Assembly (NCBI GenBank): GCA_021804825.1
Contig: JAJZGX010000004.1
Coordinates: 1-54,285, forward strand
Length of the DNA stretch: 54,285 nucleotides
Direction: 5' to 3'
Origin: Pseudomonadota bacterium
GTDB lineage: Bacteria; Pseudomonadota; Alphaproteobacteria; Rhizobiales; Beijerinckiaceae
Part shown: positions 33,594-42,844 of the stretch, one piece after another
Numbering within the stretch: the stretch's first letter is position 1
How the letters are laid out: each line of letters opens with the position of its first letter
Program-made: the position numbers and the translations under genes
Notes under the pieces: model-generated
Seen by the model: only the letters and a program-made list of their open reading frames with translations
Databases searched by the model: none
What the model was told of the DNA's origin: nothing

Positions 33594-33871
33594 CCCAGAC
33601 GTTGCAAGCTACATCGCGGCCCAAGCTGCCGCGCGGCGTGCGCCTGAAACATGATGAGGTGCGTGGCGAGTGGCTGCTGCTGGCCCCCGAGCGGGTGATC
33701 AAGACCAATGGCGTTGCCAAGGCCGTGCTGGAGCGCTGCTCTGGCACGCTGACCTTGCAGGACATCATTGCTGATCTGGCGCAAAATTTTGATGCGCCGG
33801 AAGCGCGGATCGAGGCTGATGTGCGGGCATTGCTGATGGCGCTCGCCGAAAAGCGCTTGCTGGATTTCTGA
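33590..33871 (+). CDS. pqqD: PqqA-binding chaperone PqqD
   Basis: A 93-residue peptide chaperone that presents PqqA to the radical SAM enzyme PqqE. It has the PqqD fold: PRGVRLKHDEVRGEWLLLAP, then ERVIKTNGVAKAVLERC, and a final helix region. It is encoded as a separate gene between pqqC (ATGA overlap) and pqqE (nine bases apart), although in Methylobacterium it is fused to PqqC. Confidence 0.95.
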   Translation: MTQTLQATSRPKLPRGVRLKHDEVRGEWLLLAPERVIKTNGVAKAVLERCSGTLTLQDIIADLAQNFDAPEARIEADVRALLMALAEKRLLDF

Positions 33872-33880
33872 GGGGGACCC

Positions 33881-34984
33881 ATGAAGATGACGGCCCCTGC
33901 ACCCGTTGGGCTTCTTGCGGAATTGACGCACCGTTGTCCGCTTGGCTGTCCCTATTGCTCCAACCCTCTGGCGCTCGAAGGGCGCGACGGTGAACTGACC
34001 ACCGATGAATGGAAGCGGGTTTTCAGCGAGGCGGCGGCGCTGGGTGTGCTGCAGGTGCACCTTTCGGGCGGCGAGCCTTTGTCGCGTCGCGACCTCACTG
34101 AAATTGTCAGCCATTGTGCGTCTCTGGGGCTCTATACCAACCTCATCACTTCAGGCATTGGCATGAATGGCAAGTTGGCCAAGGCGCTTGCCTATGCCGG
34201 GCTCGATCATGTGCAATTGTCAATCCAGGATGCCGATGCGGCGTCCGCCGACAAGATTGCGGGCTATGCTGGCGCCTTTGCCAAAAAGAGGGAAGTTGCC
34301 GCGCTGATCACGGCCGAAGGCTTTCCGTTGACCGTCAATGCCGTGATCCATCGCGCCAATGCGACGCGGGCCGGAGCCATGCTGGATATGGCGGTGGCAT
34401 TGGGCGCGCGCCGGGTCGAAATCGCCCATGTGCAATATTACGGCTGGGCGGTGCCCAACCGCGGGCAATTGATGCCGAGCCGGGCTGCCGCCGAGGCGGC
34501 GGTGGCCGAAGTCGAGCGAAAAAAACACGAACTGGCGGGCACGATCGTCGTTGATCATGTGGTTCCAGATTATCACGCGCGCTTGCCGAAAGCCTGCATG
34601 AGCGGCTGGGGACGGCGCACGCTCAACATAACGCCGCAAGGCAAGGCGCTGCCTTGTCACGCTGCGGAGACTATCGAGCATCTGACATTCTGGAATGTGC
34701 GCGACAAATCTCTGGCAGACATCTGGTTTGAGTCTCCTGCCTTCAACGCTTACCGCGGCACGGCGTGGATGAACGAGACTTGCCGCACCTGCGAGCGTCG
34801 TGATATCGACCATGGCGGTTGTCGCTGTCAGGCGCTGGCGCTAGCGGGGGATGCTGCGGCGACGGATCCGGTCTGTCACAAATCACCGCATCATGCGCGT
34901 CTTGCCGAAATTCTGGCGTCAGATATGGAAACAGCGTCTGCCCCCTATCACTACCGCCGCGTGCCGGCGCGCAGCTTGGCCTGA
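33881..34984 (+). CDS. pqqE: PqqA peptide cyclase PqqE (radical SAM)
   Basis: A 367-residue radical SAM enzyme that links the glutamate and tyrosine side chains of PqqA. The [4Fe-4S] site is Cys19, Cys23, Cys26 in HRCPLGCPYCSNP. The SAM-binding segment HLSGGEPLSRRDL follows. The C-terminal SPASM domain supplies further cluster cysteines (GKALPCHAAETI, then NETCRTCERRDIDHGGCRCQ). Length is normal. It is the last pqq gene; a UPF0114 gene starts 11 bases later and may be co-transcribed. No pqqF or pqqG protease is present here. Confidence 0.97.
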   Translation: MKMTAPAPVGLLAELTHRCPLGCPYCSNPLALEGRDGELTTDEWKRVFSEAAALGVLQVHLSGGEPLSRRDLTEIVSHCASLGLYTNLITSGIGMNGKLAKALAYAGLDHVQLSIQDADAASADKIAGYAGAFAKKREVAALITAEGFPLTVNAVIHRANATRAGAMLDMAVALGARRVEIAHVQYYGWAVPNRGQLMPSRAAAEAAVAEVERKKHELAGTIVVDHVVPDYHARLPKACMSGWGRRTLNITPQGKALPCHAAETIEHLTFWNVRDKSLADIWFESPAFNAYRGTAWMNETCRTCERRDIDHGGCRCQALALAGDAAATDPVCHKSPHHARLAEILASDMETASAPYHYRRVPARSLA

Positions 34985-34995
34985 CGGAGATTTTC

Positions 34996-35496
34996 ATGCT
35001 GAAATGGCTCGAACGTGCGCTGTTCGCCAGCCGCTGGTTGCTGGTGCCGTTCTATGCGGCGCTGATCATCAGCCTGCTCGCGCTGCTGCTTCGACTTTTC
35101 CTGCATGTCTATGAAATGGTGCTGGGGGTTTTCTCCACCAGCGACAATGACCTGTTGCTGCACGTTCTGGGCGTCATCGACACCACGCTGACCGCGTCAA
35201 TGGTCATCCTCATCATTTTCTCGGGCTATGAGAATTTCGTGTCGCGGGTCACGCCCGAAGCCCATGACAACTGGCCCGAATGGATGACGCAGATCAATTT
35301 TGGTGGTCTGAAGCTCAAGCTGCTTTCGACGATCACGGCCATCACCGCCATCCATCTGCTGCGTGCTTATCTGGAAGTCGCGGATGGCAAGGCGGCCGAT
35401 CTGCAATGGTCGGTGCTGGTGCTGCTCGGGTTTGCGGCGACCGCACTTCTGCTGGCTTTGGGTGATTTTGTCGCGCACAAGGCGCAGGCTGATTGA
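34996..35496 (+). CDS. UPF0114 (YqhA) family membrane protein
   Basis: A 166-residue membrane protein of the UPF0114/YqhA family, with four hydrophobic segments. Typical features are ERALFASRWLLVPFYAALI at the start, IIFSGYENFVSRV in the middle and LKLLSTITAITAIHLL. The family has no established function, although channel- or stress-related roles have been suggested. It begins 11 bases after pqqE on the same strand. Whether it takes part in PQQ export or use is unknown; the position may simply reflect read-through transcription. Confidence 0.88.
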   Translation: MLKWLERALFASRWLLVPFYAALIISLLALLLRLFLHVYEMVLGVFSTSDNDLLLHVLGVIDTTLTASMVILIIFSGYENFVSRVTPEAHDNWPEWMTQINFGGLKLKLLSTITAITAIHLLRAYLEVADGKAADLQWSVLVLLGFAATALLLALGDFVAHKAQAD

Positions 35497-35558
35497 CGGG
35501 CATGGCGGTTGCCGCCACATTGCGCCGCTCACGCAAGCATTGAACGGGAGATTATCGC

Positions 35559-36059
35559 ATGACGTCAACTTTCAAAGCCAGCAGCACCGACATTGCGCCC
35601 GGCGCCACGATCTCGCTGAAATTCACCTTCAATGATTTTGGTTGCTCGGGGGACAATGTTTCGCCGGCAATCGCGTGGTCGGATGCGCCGGCGGGCACAC
35701 AGGGCTTTGCGGTGATGGTGCATGATCCCGATGCGCCCACCGGCGGTGCCGGGTTCTGGCATTGGGTGGTGGTCAACATTCCGGCAAGCGCCACAGGTCT
35801 GGCGCAGGGCGCGGGCACGATGGATGGAGCGCGGCTGCCCAAAGGTGCGACGCAGATCAACACGGATTACGGCACAGCTTGCTGGGGTGGGCCTTGTCCG
35901 CCGCCCGGCGATGCGCCGCACCATTACAATTTCACCGTCTATGCGCTCAAGGTGCCGCATCTCGACCTGCCCGCTGGGGCCACCGCCTCGCTGACAGGCT
36001 TCATGGTCAACATGAACGCACTTGCCAAAGCGACATTTACAGGCCGCTTTGGCCGCTGA
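35559..36059 (+). CDS. YbhB/YbcL family PEBP-like protein
   Basis: A 166-residue protein of the phosphatidylethanolamine-binding (Raf kinase inhibitor-like) family. The ligand-site signatures are HDPDAPTGGAGFWHWVVVN and the later CPPPGDAPHHYNFTVYAL. There is no signal peptide, so it is probably cytoplasmic. Bacterial members have no well-defined role. It ends seven bases from the convergent ohr gene. Confidence 0.92.
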   Translation: MTSTFKASSTDIAPGATISLKFTFNDFGCSGDNVSPAIAWSDAPAGTQGFAVMVHDPDAPTGGAGFWHWVVVNIPASATGLAQGAGTMDGARLPKGATQINTDYGTACWGGPCPPPGDAPHHYNFTVYALKVPHLDLPAGATASLTGFMVNMNALAKATFTGRFGR

Positions 36060-36065
36060 TCCGGT

Positions 36066-36500
36066 TTACGCGCCGTGCGCGGTGACCTCGACATCGATGT
36101 TGCCGCGGGTGGCGTGCGAATACGGGCAGACATTGGCGTGGGCCTCATCGACCAGCTTTTGCAACTCCGCCTGCGCCAGGCTCTTGTCGGTGATGTCGAT
36201 TTTGACGGCAAGGCCGAAACCGCCAAGCTCACGCGGGCCGATGGTGACGGCGCATTGCACAGTGGCTTTTGACGCATCCTTTTTGTGTTGCTTGGCGACA
36301 AAATCAAGCGCGCCGCCAAAGCAGGCAGCATAGCCCGCCGCAAACAGGTGCTCAGGCGTCGTGGTGCCGGGCTTGCCGGGGCCACCCATTTCCTTGGGCA
36401 CCGATAAATTCACGCTGAAGGTGTTGTCATCGGCGCCGGTGGTGCCGTTGCGCCCGCCTTTGGCTGTGCCATGCGCTGTAAACAAGGGCTTGATTTTCAT
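36066..36500 (-). CDS. ohr: Organic hydroperoxide resistance protein Ohr (OsmC family)
   Basis: A 144-residue thiol peroxidase that reduces organic and lipid hydroperoxides. The two redox cysteines are in GYAACFGGAL and NVCPYSHATRGN, the Ohr signature, which separates it from OsmC. The N-terminus KPLFTAHGTAKGGRNG is typical of the family. The ATG at 36500 was chosen because the preceding 13 residues in frame do not match the family. No OhrR repressor gene is adjacent. Confidence 0.94.
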   Translation of the reverse strand: MKIKPLFTAHGTAKGGRNGTTGADDNTFSVNLSVPKEMGGPGKPGTTTPEHLFAAGYAACFGGALDFVAKQHKKDASKATVQCAVTIGPRELGGFGLAVKIDITDKSLAQAELQKLVDEAHANVCPYSHATRGNIDVEVTAHGA

Positions 36501-36565
36501 GATGCTGCTCCTGAAGATGTCTGTATTTATGATGCCCACAATTCAATTGCGCATATGTGGAATAA

Positions 36566-37990
36566 TTACAAGACCTTTCCGGGGTTGAGAATGCCTTCTG
36601 GATCGAGCGTGGCTTTCAAGGCGCGCATCACCTCGAGCGCTACCGGGTCTTTCACCTGTTTCAACAAGTCGCGCTTGAGTTGGCCAATTCCGTGTTCTGC
36701 CGAAATCGAGCCGCTCATATTCGTGACGATGCCATGCACAAGGGCGTTGATCTCGCCCCAGCGCGCGAGAAACGGCTTGGTATCGGCACCGATGGGCTGC
36801 GAGATGTTAAAGTGGATATTGCCATCGCCAAGGTGGCCGAAAGGCACCGGTCTGGCGCCAGGCATGGCTTGCAGCACCGCGGCGCTGGCGACCCTTAAAA
36901 ACTCGGGCACGCGGGCAATGGGCACGCTGATGTCATGCTTGATCGATCCGCCTTCGCGCTTTTGCACATCGGGCAAATCCTCGCGCAGGCGCCAGAGGGC
37001 GTCGCGCTGCGCGCCAGATTCGGCCAGGGTTGCGTCTTCGATCACGCCGCGATTGAGGGCGGTTTCAAGCAGATCAAGCGCGGTGGCCTGAAGGTCGCCT
37101 TCGGCCGAAGCGGCAAACTCCAGCAGCACATACCAAGCGTGCGGCTGCTGCAATGGATCGCGGTTGCCAGGCGCGTGACGCACCACGAGTTCGATGCCCA
37201 AGCGCGGCATGAGTTCAAAGGTTTTCAGGGCGCTGCCTGCGTGAGCCTGTGCCAGAGCGAGCAATGCCAGCGCCTGATCAGGGTCCGCAAGGCCGATAAA
37301 GGCGGTTTCCACGACGCGCGGCTTGGGGAAAAGCTTCAAACTTGCCGCGGTGATGACGCCAAGAGTGCCTTCCGATCCCATGAACAGGTGTTTGAGGTCA
37401 TAGCCGGTGTTGTCTTTCTTCAGACTCGAGAGGCCGTTCAGCACGCGTCCATCGGCCAGCACGACCTCAAGCCCGACGACCAGATCACGCGCACTGCCAT
37501 AGGCGATCACCGCAGTGCCGCCGGCATTGGTCGCAAGATTGCCGCCAATGGTGCAGGTTCCTTCGGAGGCCAGCGACAAGGGGAACAGCATCCCGGCTTC
37601 ACGTGCGTGGCTTTGCGCTTGCGCCAAAGTCATGCCCGCTTCGACGATCATCACATGCGCGGCGGCATCAATCTCCCGAAGCTTGGCGAGACGTTGTAGG
37701 CTAAGCACAATCGAATGCCCGGTATCGTCAGGCGTCTGGCCGCCGACCAAGCCGGTATTGCCGCCTTGCGGCACCACATTGAGGCGGTTGGCGTGGCAAA
37801 AGCGCAGCACCGAGGCAACCTCGGCTGTGGAGCCGGGGCGCACCACACAGGCAGCCTTGCCTTGATAAAGCCCGCGCGGTTCGCGCAGAAAGGCGGCGGT
37901 TATGTCGGCATCGGTGAGGACATTAGCGGAGCCTATCACTTCGCTCAGCGCTTGCACCGTCGCGCGATCTTGCGGTGTCATTGCTGACAC
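36566..37990 (-). CDS. FAD-linked oxidoreductase (GlcD / D-2-hydroxyacid dehydrogenase type)
   Basis: A 474-residue flavoprotein of the vanillyl-alcohol oxidase/GlcD superfamily. The FAD-binding N-terminal domain has VVPQGGNTGLVGGQ and GTCTIGGNLATNAGG. The C-terminal domain ends with FGHLGDGNIHFN and SISAEHGIGQLKR, typical of D-2-hydroxyglutarate, D-lactate or glycolate dehydrogenases. The substrate is a 2-hydroxy acid, probably oxidised with transfer to quinone or an electron-transfer flavoprotein. GTG at 37990 has GAAGG seven bases upstream; ATG at 37981 is also in frame. It directly follows the DUF1330 gene. Confidence 0.92.
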   Translation of the reverse strand: MSAMTPQDRATVQALSEVIGSANVLTDADITAAFLREPRGLYQGKAACVVRPGSTAEVASVLRFCHANRLNVVPQGGNTGLVGGQTPDDTGHSIVLSLQRLAKLREIDAAAHVMIVEAGMTLAQAQSHAREAGMLFPLSLASEGTCTIGGNLATNAGGTAVIAYGSARDLVVGLEVVLADGRVLNGLSSLKKDNTGYDLKHLFMGSEGTLGVITAASLKLFPKPRVVETAFIGLADPDQALALLALAQAHAGSALKTFELMPRLGIELVVRHAPGNRDPLQQPHAWYVLLEFAASAEGDLQATALDLLETALNRGVIEDATLAESGAQRDALWRLREDLPDVQKREGGSIKHDISVPIARVPEFLRVASAAVLQAMPGARPVPFGHLGDGNIHFNISQPIGADTKPFLARWGEINALVHGIVTNMSGSISAEHGIGQLKRDLLKQVKDPVALEVMRALKATLDPEGILNPGKVL

Positions 37991-38278
37991 TTACGCGCCT
38001 TCAACCAGCAGGAAAGAGGCTTCTGCCGCATGCTGGCGCAGCGCGCGGGCGGCTGTATATTCAGGTGAATGGTAGAAATCATGCGCGGCTTGGTAATGGG
38101 GAAATTCCAGCACCACATTGCGGGCGCGCGTGATGCCTTCAAGTGCTTCAGAACGCCCGCCACGAACCAGATAGGTGCCGCCAAATTTCGCTACAGCCAC
38201 ACTCGCGGCCTTGGCATAGGCGGCATAGGCATCGGGGTTAGTGACGTTAACACTGGCGATTATATAGCCTTTGGCCAT
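37991..38278 (-). CDS. DUF1330 family protein
   Basis: A 95-residue protein of the DUF1330 family, a dimeric alpha-beta barrel fold. The marks are GYIIASVNVTNPDAYAAY, FGGTYLVRGG and VVLEFPHYQAAHDFYHSPEY. No catalytic function is established for the family. Its stop codon abuts the GTG start of the downstream FAD oxidoreductase, so the two are translationally linked. Confidence 0.93.
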   Translation of the reverse strand: MAKGYIIASVNVTNPDAYAAYAKAASVAVAKFGGTYLVRGGRSEALEGITRARNVVLEFPHYQAAHDFYHSPEYTAARALRQHAAEASFLLVEGA

Positions 38279-38360
38279 GGTGGCGCGCTCCCGTTGGGTG
38301 GATGTTCATAATTCTGTAACCATGTTCATGCTAAACGTCTCGAAGCTGAGTTGCAAATAA

Positions 38361-38416
38361 CGCAGCCGCTCAACGCCGGGCCGGATGTACGTCCGGGGTT
38401 GAGCGACCGGGCTGCG
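38361..38416. repeat. Long imperfect inverted repeat between divergent genes
   Basis: Nested arms can fold the whole stretch: CGCAGCC with GGCTGCG outside, GCTCAAC with GTTGAGC next, and CCGGA with TCCGG at the centre around TGTACG. Small bulges interrupt the stem. It lies between the leftward DUF1330 gene and the rightward phosphoesterase gene. It has the look of a cruciform, a regulatory site or a copy of a dispersed palindromic element; no second copy was noticed in the window. Confidence 0.6.
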
Positions 38417-38512
38417 CGCCCTTTCAAATTCCCCTCCGAAAACTCAATTGCCAACGTCACATGCCTGTCATAGGCTGATGCGTAATTTCCGCCGCAATCG
38501 GAGACCATCACC

Positions 38513-40477
38513 ATGCAGCGCTGCAAGCCTAGCCCCTCAAAGTCCGCCCTTTCGCTTTCCGTCGCCCTCATTGCGCTTGCCAGCGCGGGGGCTCTGGCGG
38601 CAAGCGCCCCCAATTATCATGTGAGTGCACCCGGCAAGGACATCGCGCCCTATGTCACCACAGCGCCAGCTTCGGCCCCCGATCAAGCAGCGCTGATTGC
38701 GGCGCTGCGCAAGAAGGTCAAGCATGTTTTCGTGATTTATCAGGAAAACCGCTCGTTTGATTCGTATTTTGGGACGTTTCCGGGCGCTGACGGGCTGTAT
38801 TCGCGCCCGGCCAGCGACATGCCGGGTTTCAACCAGGTGATCATCAACACCGATGGCTCCAAGGGCGTGGTGCAGCCGTTCCGCATCGGCAAGGCGCAAT
38901 CAGCGGCAGATACCGACGATATCGACCATTCGCATAGCTGGACGGTCTTCAAGATGGATGCCGTCAATGGCGTGGCGAAAATGGATCGCTATGCGCAAGC
39001 CGAAGAAAAGAAATATTCGCCGCAAGGCAACCCATCTCTGAAAGCCAAGCAGTTCGGCGAACTCGCCATGGCCCATGAGGATTGCGATACGGTGCCGCTG
39101 CTCTGGCGCTATGCAGATCGTTTCGCGCTGTTTGACCATGTTTTCGAGATGAGCACCGGGCCTTCGACGCCGGGCAACATCGCCATCATCGCCGCCCAGA
39201 CGGGCGAGACGCAATGGGCGCTGCATCCCGATCAAGCCTACAAGGGCAACGGCAATGGCGGCATGGGCGTGCCGGTCCTGAACGACGCCGATCCCTATTG
39301 GGGCTCGCAACTCGACAAGACCAAGCAGCCGATGCCGGTCAATCCGGGCGATTTCAAAGGCACGCCGCGCAAGGAATATGACACGCAGGAAAACCTGACG
39401 TTCCCGACCATCCAGCTCAGCATGAAGCAGGGGGCAACGGGTGCCGTGACCGGTGATGACGATGACAAGGCGGGTGATCTAGGTGATATCAAGGACGATA
39501 TTGCTTTCCTGACCAAAAAGGGTGGGGCCAGTATTCCGTTCGGCTGGTATGAAGAAGGCTATGATCACGAGCCGACCGACAAAGGCCCGGTGGATGCTGA
39601 AGGCCATCATGCCTCCTACATTGCCCACCACAATGGGCCGCAGTATTTCGGCTATGTTTCCAACAACTCGAAAATGCGCGGCGAATTGCATGGGCTAGGT
39701 GATTTCTTCACCGCTCTCGACAAGCAGACCCTGCCGGCTTCGGGCGTATTCTTCGTGAAGGGCGGTTATCAGAACACGCTGGGGCTGAAACCGGTGAACC
39801 CGGATGCCAAAATCCAGAAGAATTTTGTCGGCGATGATGATCATCCCGGCTATTCGGATGCGGCGATCAGCGAGATCATGGTGGCCACGGCCATCAATAA
39901 AATCGCCGCCAGCCGCTACTGGAAAGACAGCGCGATCATCATCACCTGGGATGATTCCGAGGGCGATTATGATCATGTCATCCCACCGCTGCGGGCGCGC
40001 GGGCCGGATGGTTCGGTCATCACCAATGGGCCGCGCGTGCCTTTGCTGGTGATTTCCCCCTATGCCAAAGCCCACGTCGTGGTGCACGAGAGCGGCAGCC
40101 AGTCTTCGGTGGTGAAATTCGTCGATACCCTGTTCAACCTGACGCCGCTGGCCAAATTGCCTGATGAGGTCAAGGCCCGCGAACTTGGCAAGCGCGAATT
40201 CGGGCTGGCCAATATGGGGCCTGACGATGCCATAACCCCTGATGTCAGCACGCTCGTGTCCGCCTTTGATCCGGCGCGGTTGATGGGTTCGGCCAAGCCT
40301 CTGCCTGCCAGCTACGCGGAAGTGCCGAAAGCATGGCTGACCCAGATGCCGGAAAAGAATGGCCCGGATTGCAAGGCCATCGGCATGACCCCGGTCGATA
40401 TCAAGCTCGGCATCAAAAATGTCATTCCGGCGGATTTCAATCCGCGTCCGAGCACGAACCCGACGGCCGTGAAATAG
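38513..40477 (+). CDS. Secreted phosphoesterase (phospholipase C / acid phosphatase AcpA family)
   Basis: A 654-residue exported enzyme with a signal peptide (ALSLSVALIALASAGALAA). The catalytic domain is of the alkaline-phosphatase-like PF04185 family, opening with VFVIYQENRSFDSYFGTFPG, where ENRSFD contains the metal and nucleophile region. Further family motifs are FDHVFEMSTGPSTPGN and TWDDSEGDYDHVIPP. It probably hydrolyses phosphomonoesters or phospholipids outside the cytoplasm. It has a convergent neighbour (TrhO) 110 bases away, a gap in which I see no clear terminator. Confidence 0.9.
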   Translation: MQRCKPSPSKSALSLSVALIALASAGALAASAPNYHVSAPGKDIAPYVTTAPASAPDQAALIAALRKKVKHVFVIYQENRSFDSYFGTFPGADGLYSRPASDMPGFNQVIINTDGSKGVVQPFRIGKAQSAADTDDIDHSHSWTVFKMDAVNGVAKMDRYAQAEEKKYSPQGNPSLKAKQFGELAMAHEDCDTVPLLWRYADRFALFDHVFEMSTGPSTPGNIAIIAAQTGETQWALHPDQAYKGNGNGGMGVPVLNDADPYWGSQLDKTKQPMPVNPGDFKGTPRKEYDTQENLTFPTIQLSMKQGATGAVTGDDDDKAGDLGDIKDDIAFLTKKGGASIPFGWYEEGYDHEPTDKGPVDAEGHHASYIAHHNGPQYFGYVSNNSKMRGELHGLGDFFTALDKQTLPASGVFFVKGGYQNTLGLKPVNPDAKIQKNFVGDDDHPGYSDAAISEIMVATAINKIAASRYWKDSAIIITWDDSEGDYDHVIPPLRARGPDGSVITNGPRVPLLVISPYAKAHVVVHESGSQSSVVKFVDTLFNLTPLAKLPDEVKARELGKREFGLANMGPDDAITPDVSTLVSAFDPARLMGSAKPLPASYAEVPKAWLTQMPEKNGPDCKAIGMTPVDIKLGIKNVIPADFNPRPSTNPTAVK

Positions 40478-40587
40478 CCGCAGGGCCGCGCCGCTATCTC
40501 CATGTGCCAGTCCGGCTTTCATCAAGGCTGGGCTGGCGCCTTGGCTCTTGATCGGCAGCCGCGGGTGATAGCGAGGACTTGCTGCCT

Positions 40588-41382
40588 TCACTCAGCCGGA
40601 ATTTTCGTGCCAGGTGTATGCGCCATGGGCCAGGAACTGGCGCCATCAAGGGGCCGGGATGTTGCGCTGGCGGCGGGTTGGGCGTGGCCTAAAGTTTCCC
40701 GCTCGTCAAAGACAAAGCAGGTGCCTTGCCAGCGACTTTCCTGCGGCGGCACTTCATCGAGATAGCGCAAAATCCCGCCCTTCAGGTGATAGACATTCGT
40801 GAAGCCTTCGGCGAGCAACAGGCTCGTTGCCTTTTCGCAGCGAATGCCGCCGGTGCAGAACATCGCCACCTTGCGGGTCTTGTCGGCGCTCAGTTTCTCG
40901 CGCACAAAGGCCGGAAATTCGCTGAATGAGGTGGTCATCGGGTCGATGGCCCCGGCAAAGCTGCCATAGCCGATCTCGAAATGGTTGCGGGTATCGATCA
41001 CCAGAGTGTCGGCGTCATCCAGCAAGGCGTGCCAGGTCTGCGGGTCGACATAGGTGCCGACGGCTTGATCAGGTCTGGCACGAGAATCGCGCAGGGTGAC
41101 TATTTCCGGCTTGATCGTCACCTTCAGGCGTCGGAATGGTAATGAATCAGCACGCGATACATGCGCTTGCAGGTCGCGAACATCACAAATGCGTGTCAAT
41201 TCTGCCAGCGTTGATCCAAGCTCTGTCGGCGTGCCGGCCAAGGCGGCATTTATGCCTTCGGCGCTCAATATCACCGTGCCGACGATGTGGCGGGCCAAAC
41301 ACAGGCTTTCGAGCTTGGCGCGCTTGGATTCGAGGTCGGTCAGCGGGAAAAACCGATAAAATGCCTGAATTTCATATCTCAT
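40588..41382 (-). CDS. trhO: tRNA uridine(34) hydroxylase TrhO (rhodanese domain)
   Basis: A 264-residue protein of the YceA/TrhO family, which hydroxylates uridine at the wobble position of tRNAs. The N-terminal part has FYRFFPLTDLES and GTVILSAEGINAALAG. The rhodanese domain has its active cysteine at about 176 in FCTGGIRCEKA, with a second conserved cysteine at 182. The start at 41382 (MRYEIQAFYRF) fits the family; the frame is open for 16 more codons. It stands alone. Confidence 0.94.
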   Translation of the reverse strand: MRYEIQAFYRFFPLTDLESKRAKLESLCLARHIVGTVILSAEGINAALAGTPTELGSTLAELTRICDVRDLQAHVSRADSLPFRRLKVTIKPEIVTLRDSRARPDQAVGTYVDPQTWHALLDDADTLVIDTRNHFEIGYGSFAGAIDPMTTSFSEFPAFVREKLSADKTRKVAMFCTGGIRCEKATSLLLAEGFTNVYHLKGGILRYLDEVPPQESRWQGTCFVFDERETLGHAQPAASATSRPLDGASSWPMAHTPGTKIPAE

Positions 41383-41563
41383 GGCGCGTTCGATAACGCA
41401 GCTTGACGAAGCGGCCAACTTAAAAAGCACAAAGCCTCGGATTACTTACACTAAAGTATAGATGGACATGCATGTGCACTTCAACGTTAGAGTTGGCGCG
41501 ACTGTTCATTTATGAAGCGTCGACGGATCGCAGCATATAGCGGTCGCAAAGGGAGGAATTATC

Positions 41564-42823
41564 ATGTCTGTAAACAATGGCTTCAAACTGCCGCGCCGCA
41601 AGCTTCTGCAGGGTGGCGCCGTGCTGGCTGCAGCGCAAATTGCCAGCCCGTTCGTCATGACTGCCCGCGCCGCAGATACGGTGAAATTCGGGTGGGACAA
41701 TCCTTTGACTGGCGTTTATGCCGAGCCCGGCAAGAACGAACTCATCGGCGCGCAACTCGCCATCGCGCAGATCAATGCCAAGGGCGGCATTCTCGGTCGT
41801 CAGGCCGAATTGGTCGTGCAGGATTCGACCAGCGGCGATGCCGGCGTCGCCGTGCAGGTCGCCCGCAAGATGATCGATCAGGACAAGGTCAATTTCCTCA
41901 TCGGCAACGTCAATTCAGCCCTTGCCATCGGCATGGCGCAGGTCGCCAATGAAAAGTCCGTGCTGATGATGGATCCGGGTGGTCACTCCGATACCATCAC
42001 CGGGGCGACATGCCACTGGAACGTATTCCGTATCTGCAACACCACGCAGACCGAGGCCAACGCCATCGCGCCGACCCTGATCAAGGATTACGGCAAGAAG
42101 TGGTATTACATCACGCCGGATTACGCGTTCGGCCATGCGCTCGAAGCCGGTATGATCAAGGCCTGCGCGGCGCTGGGAGGCACCCGCATCGGTGGCGACC
42201 TGACACCGCTCGGCACGAGCGATTATTCCGCCTATCTGATCAAGGCCGAAGCGGCCAAGCCCGATGTGCTGATTTTCCTCACGCAGGGCACGGACATGAT
42301 CAACGCCCTGAAACAGGCGGTGCAGTTCGGGCTCGACAAGAAAATGCATCTGGCCGGTGCCCAGCAGGAACTGGAAGCCCTTGAAGGTTTGCCGCCCGAG
42401 GCGCGCGTCGGCAATTGGGTGATGGAATGGTATTACAAGCAGCCCAACGTGCCGCATGTTGCTGATTTCAACAAGCTGATCATGGCCAAATCCGGCAAGG
42501 TGCCGACGGCGCGTACGTGGTTCGGCTATGCCGGTATCTGGAGCTGTGCGCTGGCTGCCAATGGTGCAAAATCGCTGGATGCCGTGAAAATGGCGAAGGC
42601 ACTGCAAGGCATGCACCTGCCGCCGGAAATCGCGCTCTGCCCCGATGGCGCTTTCTTCCGCGCCGGGCAGAACCAGTTGATCGCGAACCTTTATGTTGGC
42701 AAGGCGCTGCACACCGGCAAAGACGGCCCCGATGATCTGTTCGATGTCACGGATGTCGTCAAAGGCACGGCGGTCGCAGGCACGCTTGCCGAAACCGGCT
42801 GCAAGATGACCTGGCCAGCGTAA
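41564..42823 (+). CDS. Branched-chain amino-acid-type ABC transporter substrate-binding protein
   Basis: A 419-residue periplasmic binding protein of the HAAT (Leu/Ile/Val-type) family. It has a twin-arginine-like signal (LPRRKLLQGG, then VMTARA), then VKFGWDNPLTGVYAEPGKNE, the usual start of the ligand-binding fold. The mature part has INAKGGILGRQAELVVQDS. The ligand is unknown: relatives bind amino acids, short amides, urea or aromatic acids. It heads a five-gene operon with two permeases and two ATPases, and is separated from the first permease by a strong hairpin. The SD AGGAGG precedes the ATG. Confidence 0.92.
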   Translation: MSVNNGFKLPRRKLLQGGAVLAAAQIASPFVMTARAADTVKFGWDNPLTGVYAEPGKNELIGAQLAIAQINAKGGILGRQAELVVQDSTSGDAGVAVQVARKMIDQDKVNFLIGNVNSALAIGMAQVANEKSVLMMDPGGHSDTITGATCHWNVFRICNTTQTEANAIAPTLIKDYGKKWYYITPDYAFGHALEAGMIKACAALGGTRIGGDLTPLGTSDYSAYLIKAEAAKPDVLIFLTQGTDMINALKQAVQFGLDKKMHLAGAQQELEALEGLPPEARVGNWVMEWYYKQPNVPHVADFNKLIMAKSGKVPTARTWFGYAGIWSCALAANGAKSLDAVKMAKALQGMHLPPEIALCPDGAFFRAGQNQLIANLYVGKALHTGKDGPDDLFDVTDVVKGTAVAGTLAETGCKMTWPA

Positions 42824-42844
42824 GTCGATCGGCGAATCAGGAAT

